DNA of 64,000 nucleotides, from assembly GCA_003956705.1 (NCBI GenBank), contig QZCP01000075.1, positions 67,668-131,667 of the forward strand, written 5' to 3'. This document shows positions 46,140 through 57,229 of this stretch, piece by piece. This DNA is from Brevipalpus yothersi. Lineage: Eukaryota > Arthropoda > Arachnida > Trombidiformes > Tenuipalpidae. Below the pieces are notes generated by a model that was given only the letters and a program-made list of their open reading frames with translations, did not search any database and was not told where the DNA came from. The translations under genes were made by a program, and so were the position numbers. The stretch's first letter is position 1; each line of letters begins with the position of its first letter.

Positions 46140-47482
46140 AGGGCTCTGGAAGAAGAATATTGTCCCTACTGTTGACCACAATAGATGGAACGAATATTAA
46201 TTACTACTGACAACGAACTACATTCACTCCCATTTTGACCCATTCCAGCGGCAGTACCATGCATCATCCATGAAACACTGAACGCCCACTCTTTCGTGCC
46301 TATGTGTCCATGTGCCTCTGTGGAATCTGGAATTTTTCCTTCTCTTTCTCACTCAAGTCAGTAGTGATGGTCATGAAAAATCTTCCTCTCCTCAACCGGA
46401 GCTTTGAGGCAAAAATTTACCTTGACCAATCCCTTAATGGTGCCCATCAGGAGCTAGAAACAGTAGTGGTGTCCTAATAGTGGACAAGGACTGTGTGTAG
46501 AGATCACAATGGTTATGCCCTCGAGGGGCCACTTTTTTCCTCAAGTCTTTTTTTCCCCAAAAATTTTGACTCTTAACACCCCAGAGAACAAGGGTACTGG
46601 ATGGGACAGCATTTAGTTAAAATCCCCAGCTTATCTGACCACGACAAACTGGCTCCAATTTAAATTTTGATTCTTATCCACACTTTTGACCAGCTAGGTA
46701 GCTGTTGTTAGCAGATCGAGATTTATTTTAATGTATGCAAAATACAATCAAGGACACTCTTCTTCGTTCCCCAAAGGCGATATGTATTTTCCCAGGTGAT
46801 TCTAGTCGAATAATTGTCTGTGAGTGTATGTATATCTATGTGTGTCAGTCGGTTATCTTTTGAAACCTCAAGAATTTTAATCCTCAAATGCCTCCCTAGC
46901 TTCACCTTTATCTCTGGGGCTCTCTATGCAATAAATGCTCTCGGCTCTGTGAGTACTCTGGTTCGTATCACTTATGCATATCTTTGTATCTCATGTTTTC
47001 GGATTGCATATTCAGGATCAAAAATTGATTCCATATAATACATGATCTTCTTTCGCTATGCCACTCAATATCTTAGAAGATTGACAAGAGAAAAGAAGAT
47101 GAAAAAATAACATTTTCCAAGTGTTCTATCAGATACGTATCTTTTCTTGAATTAAAAAAAAAATCTTATTTCCCTTCAATTGATGAGCACGATGAGAATT
47201 TTGTTCTGATACTCTCAAAAATAAGAGAGGAGGAAAGTAAGAAAGAAAGAAAGAGAAAGATAGAGAGAGAAGTGAGATACGACTGAGAACTTTTCAGCTC
47301 CAAGTCCTTTTGATAAACAGAATTGGTTTCATTCAGTTAAAACTCAATTAGCTCTGAGCTTCAGTTCAAGGTTAAATCGAAGCGCAAATTCCGTTAGTTA
47401 AATAGAATTTGAATTCGTCGGACTGTCCTCCATCATCAATAATATTTATTGGATTATCGAGATTTCAGCTGGTATCTTTGCA

Positions 47483-47529
<47 letters not shown>

Positions 47530-48348
47530 GGTAGTTTAGATGCCTCAAGTTTTCGTGAGCGTCTCATTTTCGAGCCTCTAGTTGGGAATGTTGGGGGCAT
47601 CCAAATGATTATTGGCTTCTAATCAGTGGAAAAAGGCGAGAAGAAGAAGAAGAGGAGGAAGCGAACAGAGAGGCGGAGAAAAATTCGTGGTAATTGTTCA
47701 ATGAAAGCCTCTTATTTTGAATGATGAATGGGCACGTACTTCTGTATCATCTTTTGGGCCTTTTGATTCTTCTTTTCCGGAAAATTAAGATTTAGAATAA
47801 CCATTCGTCAGTTTCATGTTTGAATGGTAAGAAAGAGATAGAAAAAAATAGTTAGAAGAACCTCTTTCTTTCTTTCTTTTGCTCTCTCTTCTCCTTTTCC
47901 TCTTAAAAGAGACAGTTTTTACGACCATTTTTCAATTCGTTCCATTCAAATTGAAATCTTACGTCTTTCAATTTAATTCCTATTTTTCACCAGAAAAGCT
48001 AACACATGCAACAAGAAATTTGAGAGAGAAAAAAAGTGAAACGCAAAGTTTTCTCTGTATGTAAAATTTTTTTTCCTCTCTATACTTCTTAAAGAGGTCA
48101 CCAATACTATTTGGCCTCATGATCATCTCCAATTCAGATACAATTTTCACTCTTCCCAATCATGCAATAGCTCCTAGGAAAATGTTAAGCTAACAAACTA
48201 CCTTGTGTGTGTGTTTGAATATACCTGGATTGCTTCATCCCAATAAGTAATGAGGCTCTGATTTTGAAAGCAATTCAGAATTTACTGGCCACAAATCATT
48301 CCTCCTCCTATGCTTTTTTTCTTTGAAATTTTTTCACCCGAAAAAGAT

Positions 48349-48397
<49 letters not shown>

Positions 48398-48764
48398 CCT
48401 CGAAAATAGTAGAGAAGCCCATCAAACATGTCCCAAAAAATCAATGATCATTTGGAGCAAATGTATCTTATTCATTTACTCGAAACATTTCGATTTATTG
48501 CCACTTCCAGGTAACTTTTTTCCTCTTCTCTGGAAAATATAATCCATTCATTTTATTTCACAAGTGTTGGGCATCTGCTTTAATTTTTGTTCAATGTAAC
48601 ATCCACTACTGCTGCTGCTGGCTAAAGTTTTTCGTTTCCAACATTTTCGAAACCAACTTCAGGATAAAATTGGTCAACTATTTCAAGATGTTACTACCAC
48701 CACTATTCATCAAAATGAATCGGAACGAATTGGATATTCTGAAATGGACGATAATTTCTTCTAT

Positions 48765-48804
<40 letters not shown>

Positions 48805-49266
48805 ACTTGTAGAGAATAATGTTCAGAACTATATATCCACATGATCTAATAGGTAAGAACACTTTCTTTAACAACTTTTTCTCTCCCATAGAGAATCTAG
48901 GGTGTCAAGTAAATCAATTATCTCCAAGTTACGATAACCAATAAAATTAAGGTTAAAGTTTTGTGTATTGTATCCACTGTAATGACCATTGTGAGTAGAT
49001 GTGTAATAGAATGAGCCAAGAAAAGAAAACCTTAAGAAGATTGTAAAAGTTGGAATCGAAACCACTCATACATACCCACCTTTTCCTTTATCTACTCTCA
49101 TTTCCAATGTAAAATACTAGAACACCTTAATCCAGCCTATTTTCATGGGTTCCTCTTACTACAGAAAGGAAAGCAATCCAAGAACACACACAAACCTTTC
49201 AAGTGATATTCTAAGTTTTGCTGAGCCCAAACGAAACTCCCAAAAACTCCCATAGGAAGTGAAAAT

Positions 49267-49269
<3 letters not shown>

Positions 49270-49332
<63 letters not shown>
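49270..49332. repeat. (CT)n microsatellite
   Basis: Uninterrupted CT array of about 62 bases, followed immediately by TTCAGG. Confidence 0.95.
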
Positions 49333-49334
<2 letters not shown>

Positions 49335-50820
49335 AGGGGAGAAATTGTTTGCATTACTTGATTACGCATTCAAGACACTTATTCTTTCAAGATGAACCTT
49401 CCTCTGAACTTTCTTCTTCCTTTCGACTGTATTCCTTTGGTGGTCATTCCTTAAAGAAATATACTGCTGTTTTATGGGTCCAAGATTTGCTTAATTGTTG
49501 AAGATATATGAAGCCTAATCCTTGACGTAGAGTACAAATTATCACCACAACTAATCACATTATTTGAATTCTTTCGCCTTCAACATTTCGCCAATCCTAA
49601 CGAGTGCAATTTGGTTTATCGATTTTGCACACATAAGCGTCGAATAAATAACTCTTGAACCAATTCTATTCTCATTTCATACCCATTCGAGTAACACTAA
49701 AAGGCTCAATTCATTGATCATTTCCCAGTGAGATAGAGCGAGAGAAAAAAATGCTCCGATAAATTTTGATCTCATTTCTTGTGATTCATCGCTGAATAAG
49801 AGAAAAATTTTCAAAATGATTAAATATATATATTCTAAATATTTTGAATGGAGAGGAGAAAATTTTTTTTCAACCTCTTTCCTTTACTATATACACACGC
49901 ACACACATTCACACATACACCCTGTGGTCATTCAGAACATTTTGGAATGAGTTTCACTTGAAGAGAGAGAGAAAGAGAAACTGAAATTCTCTCTCGAAAT
50001 ATCGTTAATGGATAATTCATGTCTCATGATAGCATGCTGTGTGGCTGATTATTACGAGCTGATCATTTACCATGCAGTGAGTGTTTACAATCATAAGTCA
50101 CCACTAATTGTGACTGGAATAGAGTAAGCTGATTTTCGATCAGGTCTGTATTGAAAGTTGCTAAGGAATAGGCTAAAAAGTAGAAATAGTTTGCATGAGA
50201 ATACTCGGTGTATTTTACGGTATAATTCATTCATCCGAAAGGCTAGTAAATCTTTACCAGAACTACTCTGACTGATGATATATCCTAGATCTAAATCCTC
50301 AAAATGATCTATAAAATAGATAATTAAGCTAAAGATATCGCATAGAGTTAGTATATTGAGATGTTTCCAAACAATATTGAATGGAATTCGGAACAAAACT
50401 TTCGCTTTTATAAACATCTATAATCGATTCAACACCAGAAAAAGTGTATTTTGTAAACTCATACTTGCGACAGTATTCAAGATCTCTACAATTGCATTGA
50501 ATATGCATTGCTTGATGATCTCCAACCATCAGTAATTGTTGGTCAAAGGGTATTCCTCAAGTTATCATCAACTGAGCTCAGGCGTGTAAACAGTCTATGA
50601 AATATGCTCAGAATTCATGCATGATCTGATTCTTCTCGAATCCTTTCACCGATAACTCTCTGATGAGTTATGAGATCAAGTTTGTTTAGTTCAAAAAAAT
50701 GTTCTAACACTTTTAATGCTAATAATTCCCATATCTTCTAATGTTGCAGTTGATAACTTGACGGATGTCCATCAAACAGAAAAGCTTATGAAAGACTCGG
50801 TTTTACAGCTAGTACAAGTA

Positions 50821-50935
50821 CAATTTCTTAACTGTTCAAGCCTCAAATTGAGTATGATCGATATTGAGTTTCATTTGAGTTGAAACCCTGCAATTTTTTT
50901 CCGATCCTCATTATAAGAGAAATGAGAAGAAAGTT
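50821..50935 (+). repeat. Tandem-duplicated promoter-proximal segment, copy 1
   Basis: Upstream of the 51032 protease. It matches 52872-52982 upstream of the next paralogue: both begin CAATTTCT-AACT-TTC, share AATTGAGT-TGATCGATAT and TTTCATTTG, then a T-run, and end near AGAGAAATG. The offset of about 2.05 kb equals the spacing of the two genes, so the duplication unit includes promoter and gene. Confidence 0.75.
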
Positions 50936-51031
50936 GAATATAGAGGCTCTTATTTATTTATGTTCAGTATCTAAAATCAAAAATATGATGTAATTTCTCG
51001 ATGCTAGTGATTGTAATGCTGGATTAAATCG

Positions 51032-52111
51032 ATGAGGAATACATTACCAGGAGGTGATCTTCTGAAAATTTTGATGATTGTTCTTGCATCATACCCAATT
51101 GCAACCTCTAGTAAGGAGAAATTCTATTCCATGAAGGAACATGAATAGGATAAGATATTCGGATGAAATTATATATTTCATTTCTCAGATAGAAACGAGA
51201 CAATTATTCCTCATGAACGAATAATCGGAGGTGAATTTACCAAGAAATCGGAATTCAAGTACATAGTTTCATTAAGATGGATGTATCCATATAATCCACA
51301 TTTTCATCATGGTGGAGGCTCAATAATTTCACCATATTGGATTCTTACAGCTCGCCATGCTCTCATAGCACACGAATATTTTGATGATCATGATTGGAGA
51401 TTCAATTTTACCCAAGTTTTTCCGACTAGAGTTTTACCAAAATTTAAAGACTCTCTAAAAGAAATGGCCAATATGCCACAATTTGATGTGGAAAAAACTT
51501 TCTGCCATCGTCTGTCTGGTGATGTGCCATACTTTCCAAGTGATTCGGATGTTGGTCTTATTAAGTTGAAATATCCAATACCATTGGGTAAAACTTATGA
51601 GAGTAATTACAATTTACAAAAAGTTCGATTAATTGAACACAAGGAGGATGTTGATTGGAAACAAAGTATACGTATTGCCGGATGGGGTAGATACGGTCGA
51701 TTGAGTAGACAATTGAGTTCAGATAAATTAAGGAAAACTAAAATTCATCTTAAAAGTGAAAAAAAATGCTCAGAAACTATGTATAGACCGAACCAACAAT
51801 TGTGTGGATTCAGTGAAAATAAATCAGCATGTTTTGGTGATTCAGGAGGTCCTGGTGTTTTGAAGTCATTAGATTCAGGAGAAGATATCCAAGTGGGAAT
51901 CATTTCTTATGTCTCGCGTAATTGCACGTAAGAAGATGAATATATGGAATTGAATTGATTAATTAAATTAATCTTAATATACTTTTTTAGCGATAAGACA
52001 TACTTCATGTCGGTCTATCATTATAAACACTGGATTGATTATATAATGGAGACAGAAAATGAATCATATGAATGCGAAAAATTATTGGCAAATACTCATA
52101 ATCAGAATTAA
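51032..52111 (+). CDS. S1-family serine protease, complete triad (cluster gene 3)
   Basis: Exons 51032-51110, 51189-51927 and 51991-52111, phases 1 and 2, giving 312 residues. Exon 1 encodes the signal peptide (LKILMIVLASYPIATS). The propeptide is about 12 residues and ends in Arg37, directly before IIGG, so trypsin-type activation is plausible. The triad is H83 (LTARHAL), D147 (SDSDVGLIKL) and S245 (CFGDSGGPG). Cys42 and Cys58 are both absent (GGGSIIS and TARHA), but the 168-182 and 191-220 pairs remain. Two extra cysteines, in FCHRL (C132) and near the C-terminus (YECEKLL), probably pair with each other. The residue at position 189 is Ser, as in chymotrypsin. There is a 60-residue insertion between His and Asp, with an N-glycosylation sequon in FNFT. 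Next paralogue starts 0.95 kb downstream on the same strand. Confidence 0.9.
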
Positions 52112-53062
52112 AATTTTTTCATCCATCTTCACTGTTCGTTCTGATCTAGTTGATTTTTTTCTAGATTTTAGAAATGCTGGCTAAAACAATCGATTGAGAC
52201 CATCTTTAGTGGCTATTGAGTGTATGATCTTGATTGATCTCCAAACACCATCAATTGTTGATCGAAGGACATCTTTTAAGGTGCCATTCTCTCAAATAAA
52301 GTTATGCAAGAATACACTCGTTAAAATACAGCTAGAGCTCATATATAGCCTCAGTAGTAAAAAAAGTAATAATATATGTCCTATTGATTCAAGAGAATCC
52401 AATATTCTGTCAACCCAAATCAAAATACTTGAAACACTCGATTTAGCAAAGTTTAATCCTATCGAAAAGTTGGAACTCCAATAGATTCTAATCTGAATTT
52501 AGATTGAAAATTCTACATGAACATTCGTGCTCGAAGTGGAGTTTATGGAGACGAGGACACAACTTCTCAAAATTTCCATGTTTCGAGAAGACTTCAAGAT
52601 GGGAATATGAGTAATCTTCGTTATTTAGCTAATTCTTGAGCAATGAATCGTGAAGATGAGATGGAAAAAGTTTCGAAATCGTTTCAATTTATGAACTGCA
52701 TCATAAATCGTCACAATTTCAGGCTCTGCCTGAACTTTATTGTGTAGTTTCGATCCTCTTCACATCATTTATCTGAGCTTTTGTCAGATTCAAGGTCATT
52801 TTTTACCGTATAAATATTCAATCAATCTGAATGAGCCATGATTAGATTTCACTTTTTGACAAAATTTCAGCCAATTTCTCAACTATTCGGGTGCCAATTG
52901 AGTTTGATCGATATCAGATTTCATTTGCTTTGGATTTGGACAAGAATTTTTTCAATCCTCGTGAGAAGAGAAATGTGATTGAAAATCCTAAATTTAATGT
53001 GATCTTACAATGACAGTTATTTCAATACTTGAAAAAGTCCATAAAAAACACAATACTACCAA
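52112..53062. other. Spacer between cluster genes 3 and 4
   Basis: Contains the second copy of the promoter-proximal duplicated segment (52872-52982) and a short piece (52229-52273) that resembles 50511-50558 upstream of gene 3. A 96-codon open frame at 52194-52484 overlaps this piece but has no domain that I recognise and is disrupted relative to the other copy. Confidence 0.5.
52872..52982 (+). repeat. Tandem-duplicated promoter-proximal segment, copy 2
   Basis: Counterpart of 50821-50935, ending about 80 bp before the start codon of the second paralogue. Confidence 0.75.
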
Positions 53063-54171
53063 ATGACCTTCTTGCAGGGAATCAGTCTGATTGTTCTTGC
53101 TTCATTTACAATTGCAACCTCAAGTAAGAAGTATTCCATTCCATGATGGAGATTAGAAAAAAATACGATAATCAATCGCTTTCAGAGTAAATTTTCCACC
53201 ACAAGGGCTAGAATAGAATAAGATTTTAGAATAAAATCCTTATTTCTTCTTCTCAGATCGGAACAAGACATTTGTTCCAACTAGTAATCGAATAATCGGA
53301 GGTGAATTCGCTAGATACTCTGATTTCAAATACATTGTTTCATTGAGATGGATTTCACTTCCACATATTCATAAGGCTGGAGGCTCGATAATCGCACCAT
53401 ACTGGATTCTCACAGCTCGTCACGTTCTCATAGGACACCAATATTTTGGTAAATCTGGTTGGAGATTCAATTTCACCCATCTTTTTTCGAATATAGTTAT
53501 ACCAAAATTTCGAAACTCAATAACCGAAAATGCTAATAAGCCCCACTATGATGTGGATAAAACATTCTGCCATCCTCTATCTAGTGATCTGCCACACTAT
53601 CCTAGTGATTCAGATATTGGTCTTATTAAGTTGAAATATCCAATACCATCGGCTAATGAGAGTGATTTTCATATACAGAAAGTCCGATTGATTAAGGACC
53701 GACAAGAAGTTGATTGGGAACGTAATATACGTATTGCAGGTTGGGGTAAATACGGTTATACTATGGAAGAGTTCACTTCAGATGAATTGAGGAAAGCAAA
53801 ACTTCGTATCTTAACTGTAGAAAGATGTATGGCCGATATTTATAGGCCAAATCAGCAATTGTGTGCATTCAGTAGAACTAGATCAGCATGTGGGGGTGAT
53901 TCAGGAGGTCCTGGTGTATTGAAGGCTAAAAATTCGGACGAAGATATTCAAGTTGGAATAATTGCTTATGGTGAAGCTAATTGCACGTGAGAATATGAAG
54001 GTTTTAGATTGATTTGATTAATTAATTTACTCTTGATATTATTTTCCTAGTGATAAAACGTACTTCACATCGGTCCTTTTTTTTAAACCATGGATTGATT
54101 ACATAATGGAGACAGAAGATGAATCATATGAATGTAAAAAATTGTTAGAAAATACTCACATTCGAAATTAA
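53063..54171 (+). CDS. S1-family serine protease, complete triad (cluster gene 4)
   Basis: Exons 53063-53123, 53257-53986 and 54051-54171, phases 1 and 2, giving 303 residues. It is the closest relative of gene 3: same exon plan, same signal peptide end (IATSS), same Arg-IIGG activation site (R32), and closely matching blocks (PYWILTARHVLIGHQYF, PSDSDIGLIKLKYPIP). The triad is H76, D140 and S236 (CGGDSGGPG). Cys42 and Cys58 are lost, the 168-182 and 191-220 pairs kept, and the extra pair FCH plus YECKKLL is present. Residue 189 is Ser. The FNFT sequon is conserved. Compared with gene 3 it lacks several residues before GGSII and around the 150 loop. All features suggest an active secreted protease that arose by a recent tandem duplication of about 2 kb. 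Confidence 0.9.
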
Positions 54172-54698
54172 CACTTTTCTCTCTCAATCTTCATCGATGG
54201 TTCTGACTTGACTCAAGTTTGTTAAATCAGAGCTTTCTCTTGAAAATTCGAAAAATTGTGATACTAAAATGATAGTCAGCTATTCTATCAGTACAGCTAT
54301 CATGTATTTGATTTCCCCCAAGATCTGTTGATAAGGGAAACTTCATAAATATTGAGCAACTGATTACAGATAAAATCAGTCAAGTTTTATGGTTTTGATT
54401 TACAAAAGAACTCATGATAGTATCGAGGGTTCAGAATTTCTGATAAGCGAATCGAATGTATCATCTGTTGAACAGTCTGAATAAAATACTCTTGTAGCTA
54501 TCAGATCCATCGATTTGATAGTCCGTCAACAAAGTAGGCTTGAAAATAAGTTAGGCTAGAGAGTTGCCTTTTGTAGTCAAGGTATTGTATTTCATCAAAA
54601 TTTGAACCTGAGAGTTGATTAAACATCATACACTAAAAAGAGTAGAAAAATTCAAAGCTCAAATGTATGAACGATGATAAAAGTAGCAATATGAAGTG
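54172..54698. other. Spacer between cluster genes 4 and 5
   Basis: AT-rich, 527 bp. I see no coding remnant. It must contain the 3' UTR of gene 4 and the promoter of gene 5. Confidence 0.5.
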
Positions 54699-55784
54699 AT
54701 GAGAATCCAATGTAGAGCAATTGTTTTCATTCAGTTATATTTGAGATTGTTCATTGAAGCCAGTACAAGTGGAAACTCTAAATCAGTAAAGGTTAATTCT
54801 TCTCTTCCATCTCGGAATACTCTCATCAACCCAACGAAAGTTACTTCAAGTATATACGAAAGTAGGAAAAAACTTACAAATTCATCCTCAATTATCAATG
54901 GTTATAATGCTGGACTCGATGAATTCAATTATATTGTCTCATTTCGAAAAATTCATAGTTTATTGAATCATTATGGTGCTGGAGTAATAATTCATCCCCA
55001 ATGGATATTGACTGTTCGCCACAATGTGATCAAAGAATGGAAACACAATGCATCAACATATTTCAATTTTACCAAAATTTTTCCCTTCGTAGTGTATCCA
55101 AAGTATGACAATGATCTTGAAAACTATTGGTATAAACACTATTGGGAACCAGATAAATCATTTTGCCATCCACCACCAGATGATAAGCCAGCGTTCGTTA
55201 CCGATGCTGATATTGCTCTGGTGAAATTGAAATATCCGATACCACTTGGACCCAATAATCCCTACAATTGGGAAATGGTTCCAGTGATAACCAATTATTT
55301 TGATGTTAATTGGGCCCAGAGAATAGCATTCGCTGGATGGGGCAGATATCGACGTGATTCACAGGAACCAGCACGTTACCTACAGAAAGCTTTCATTCGG
55401 ACGAAGCCAAGTTCGGCATGTGTCAGGCCAAGTGGAGGCTTCAGACCTTTACAACAGATATGTGTTTATGATGATGTTCAATTTTTGTGTCAAGGTGATT
55501 CAGGAGGTCCTGGAATCCTGCTCGATAAGCGTACAAGTGCGGAGGTTTTGGTTGGTATCATTTCATATTCTAATAAAGATTGCACGTAAGTATTGAAATT
55601 AATATGCATGCAAGTGAATATCAAGATTAAAAAAATTGGTCTCTTATGAAATTTATGTCGATTTAGATACTTTGGATATTTGCAAAACGTTTATCACTTC
55701 AGGAAATGGATTGATCATATTATGAATGAAGAAGATGAAACTTATTATTGCAGCAATTTGATTGGTAAATCTTTTAATGGTTAA
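54699..55784 (+). CDS. S1-family serine protease, complete triad (cluster gene 5)
   Basis: Exons 54699-55585 and 55667-55784, phase 2, giving 334 residues; start at ATG 54699, since the GTG just upstream is not needed. The signal peptide ends near residue 21 (IEAS). The propeptide is long, about 46 residues, and the mature end is IING preceded by Ser, so it lacks a classical Arg/Lys activation site. The catalytic His lies in LTVRHNV (H108), Asp in DADIALVKL (D171) and Ser in CQGDSGGPG (S268). Cys42 and Cys58 are lost. The 168-182 and 191-220 pairs and the extra FCHPPP/YYCSNL pair are present. Residue 189 is Phe, which should alter or close the S1 pocket. There is no intron after the signal peptide, unlike genes 3 and 4. 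The FNFT sequon is conserved. Confidence 0.88.
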
Positions 55785-56130
55785 AAATCGTCGAATGAAT
55801 TGTCCAAGTGTCAAGAACTCAGCTCCTGGATGCTTCAAATTTTTCAATCTTCAAACAACTTCATGTCTAATATTGTAAGCAATGAAGTGGTCAGAATGCT
55901 GATGAATGCTAGAATGTTTTCAATGGATCGAATGTTTAATAAAAATACTCAAAATTGGAATTGAAATTCCTCTCTGTGATTTTTGTTGATAGTTTCAGCG
56001 GAATCATTTAGGTTTTGTTTTAAGTTATCAAGTTTCCCAACTTGAATCGAGAACCCACTGAAACTTCTTACAAACAGTAACTGAAAAATTTTTCAAAACC
56101 TCGACGCGTGAAAATAAAACCAATAAAGTG
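55785..56130. other. Spacer between cluster gene 5 and the pseudogene
   Basis: AT-rich, 346 bp. It contains AATAAAA at about 55938, a candidate poly(A) signal for gene 5. No coding remnant seen. Confidence 0.45.
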
Positions 56131-57229
56131 ATGAGAATAAAATTTGAGCCAATTGTGCTATTTCACATATATTTACTTTTGGTATCATTCATTGAGCCAA
56201 ATCTTAGAGTCAATTCTCAACTAGGAAGAAGCAATATCTCTCTTTCACCTTGGAATAATCTTATCGAAAGGAAAATCACTTCAAGTACAGAAAAGAGTGA
56301 TAAAAGATCTCCAAATCAATCAGCAATTATAAATGGCTATCTTGCTGATCAAGATGAATTCAAATATATTGTTTCATTTCGAACCTCTCAAAGACTTAGG
56401 CATCACTATGGTGCTGGTGTAATAATTCGCCCCAAGTGGATATTGACTGTTCGTCACAATTTGATTGGAATGTGGAGACACGATAAATCAAAATTCTTCA
56501 ATTTTACGCAATTGTACCCATTCGTTGTGTATCCAAAGTTCGACAATGATGAAAAAAATTACTGGAATAAAAATTACTGGGAACCAGAATTAACATTCTG
56601 CCATCCACCGCCAAGTGATTCAATAGCTTTTCCCAACGATGCTGATATTGCTCTAGTAAAATTGAGATATCCCATACCACTTGGACGAAGTAGTCCCCAT
56701 AATTGGAAGATGATTCCAATGATCAGGGATCATTCTGAAGTTAATTGGGATTCCAAAATTATGTTTGCTGGATGGGGCAAATATCGACAGGATCGTCGCC
56801 AAAATTCACCTTATCTCCAAAAAGCTCTCATCAATGCCATGCCACCACAATCATGTATCAGTGAAGATGGAGTTTTCAAACCTCTATAACAGATTTGTGT
56901 CTATAGTCCGGTTACAGCATTATGTGTAGGTGATTCAGGAGGTCCTGGAATCTTATATGATAGGCGTACAGGTGCTGAGGTGCTAGTTGGTATCATTTCC
57001 TATTCTGATGTCGATTGCAAGTGAGTATAAAATGAATGAATGTGTATATACACAAGTATAACGGTAAAAATTAAGACCAACATTTTTCTCCCCCTTAACA
57101 TTCTTCATCAGATATTATGGATTCTTGCAAAGTGTTCATTTCTTTCGATCATAGATCGATCACATTATGGAAAAAGAGGATAAACAATATTATTGTAGCA
57201 ATTTGCTCAGCCAATCATATAATGGCTAA
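56131..57229 (+). pseudogene. S1-family protease copy broken by two nonsense codons (cluster gene 6)
   Basis: A close duplicate of gene 5 with the same two-exon plan: 56131-57020 and 57112-57229, phase 2. The frame is intact up to codon 252, then a TAA at 56887-56889 interrupts it where gene 5 has CAA (Gln). Beyond it the frame stays open through an intact CVGDSGGPG block. Exon 2 has a second stop, TAG at 57152-57154, where gene 5 has TGG (Trp) in the C-terminal helix. There are no frameshifts and splice sites look usable, so inactivation is recent. A truncated product would keep the signal peptide, H109 and D172 but lack the catalytic Ser, and would not fold as a normal protease. Whether the stops are fixed or polymorphic, or whether the short product is made, cannot be told from sequence. 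Confidence 0.87.

Larger units (their letters stand above)
41958..51031. other. Microsatellite-rich non-coding region
   Basis: About 9 kb with no gene I can support. It holds GA/CT arrays at 43320-43700 (with gap), 46096-46136, 47486-47525, 48354-48394, 48768-48801 and 49270-49332, plus many short ones. Minor GC-richer patches at 45400-45490 and 46240-46340 have short open frames on both strands without recognisable domains. The last 500 bases belong to the tandem repeat unit of the downstream protease cluster. Confidence 0.55.

Noticed and set aside
54699..55784. Treating gene 5 as inactive because of Phe189 and the unusual pro-site
   Set aside because: The complete His-Asp-Ser triad and kept C191-C220 bond do not justify calling it dead from sequence alone.
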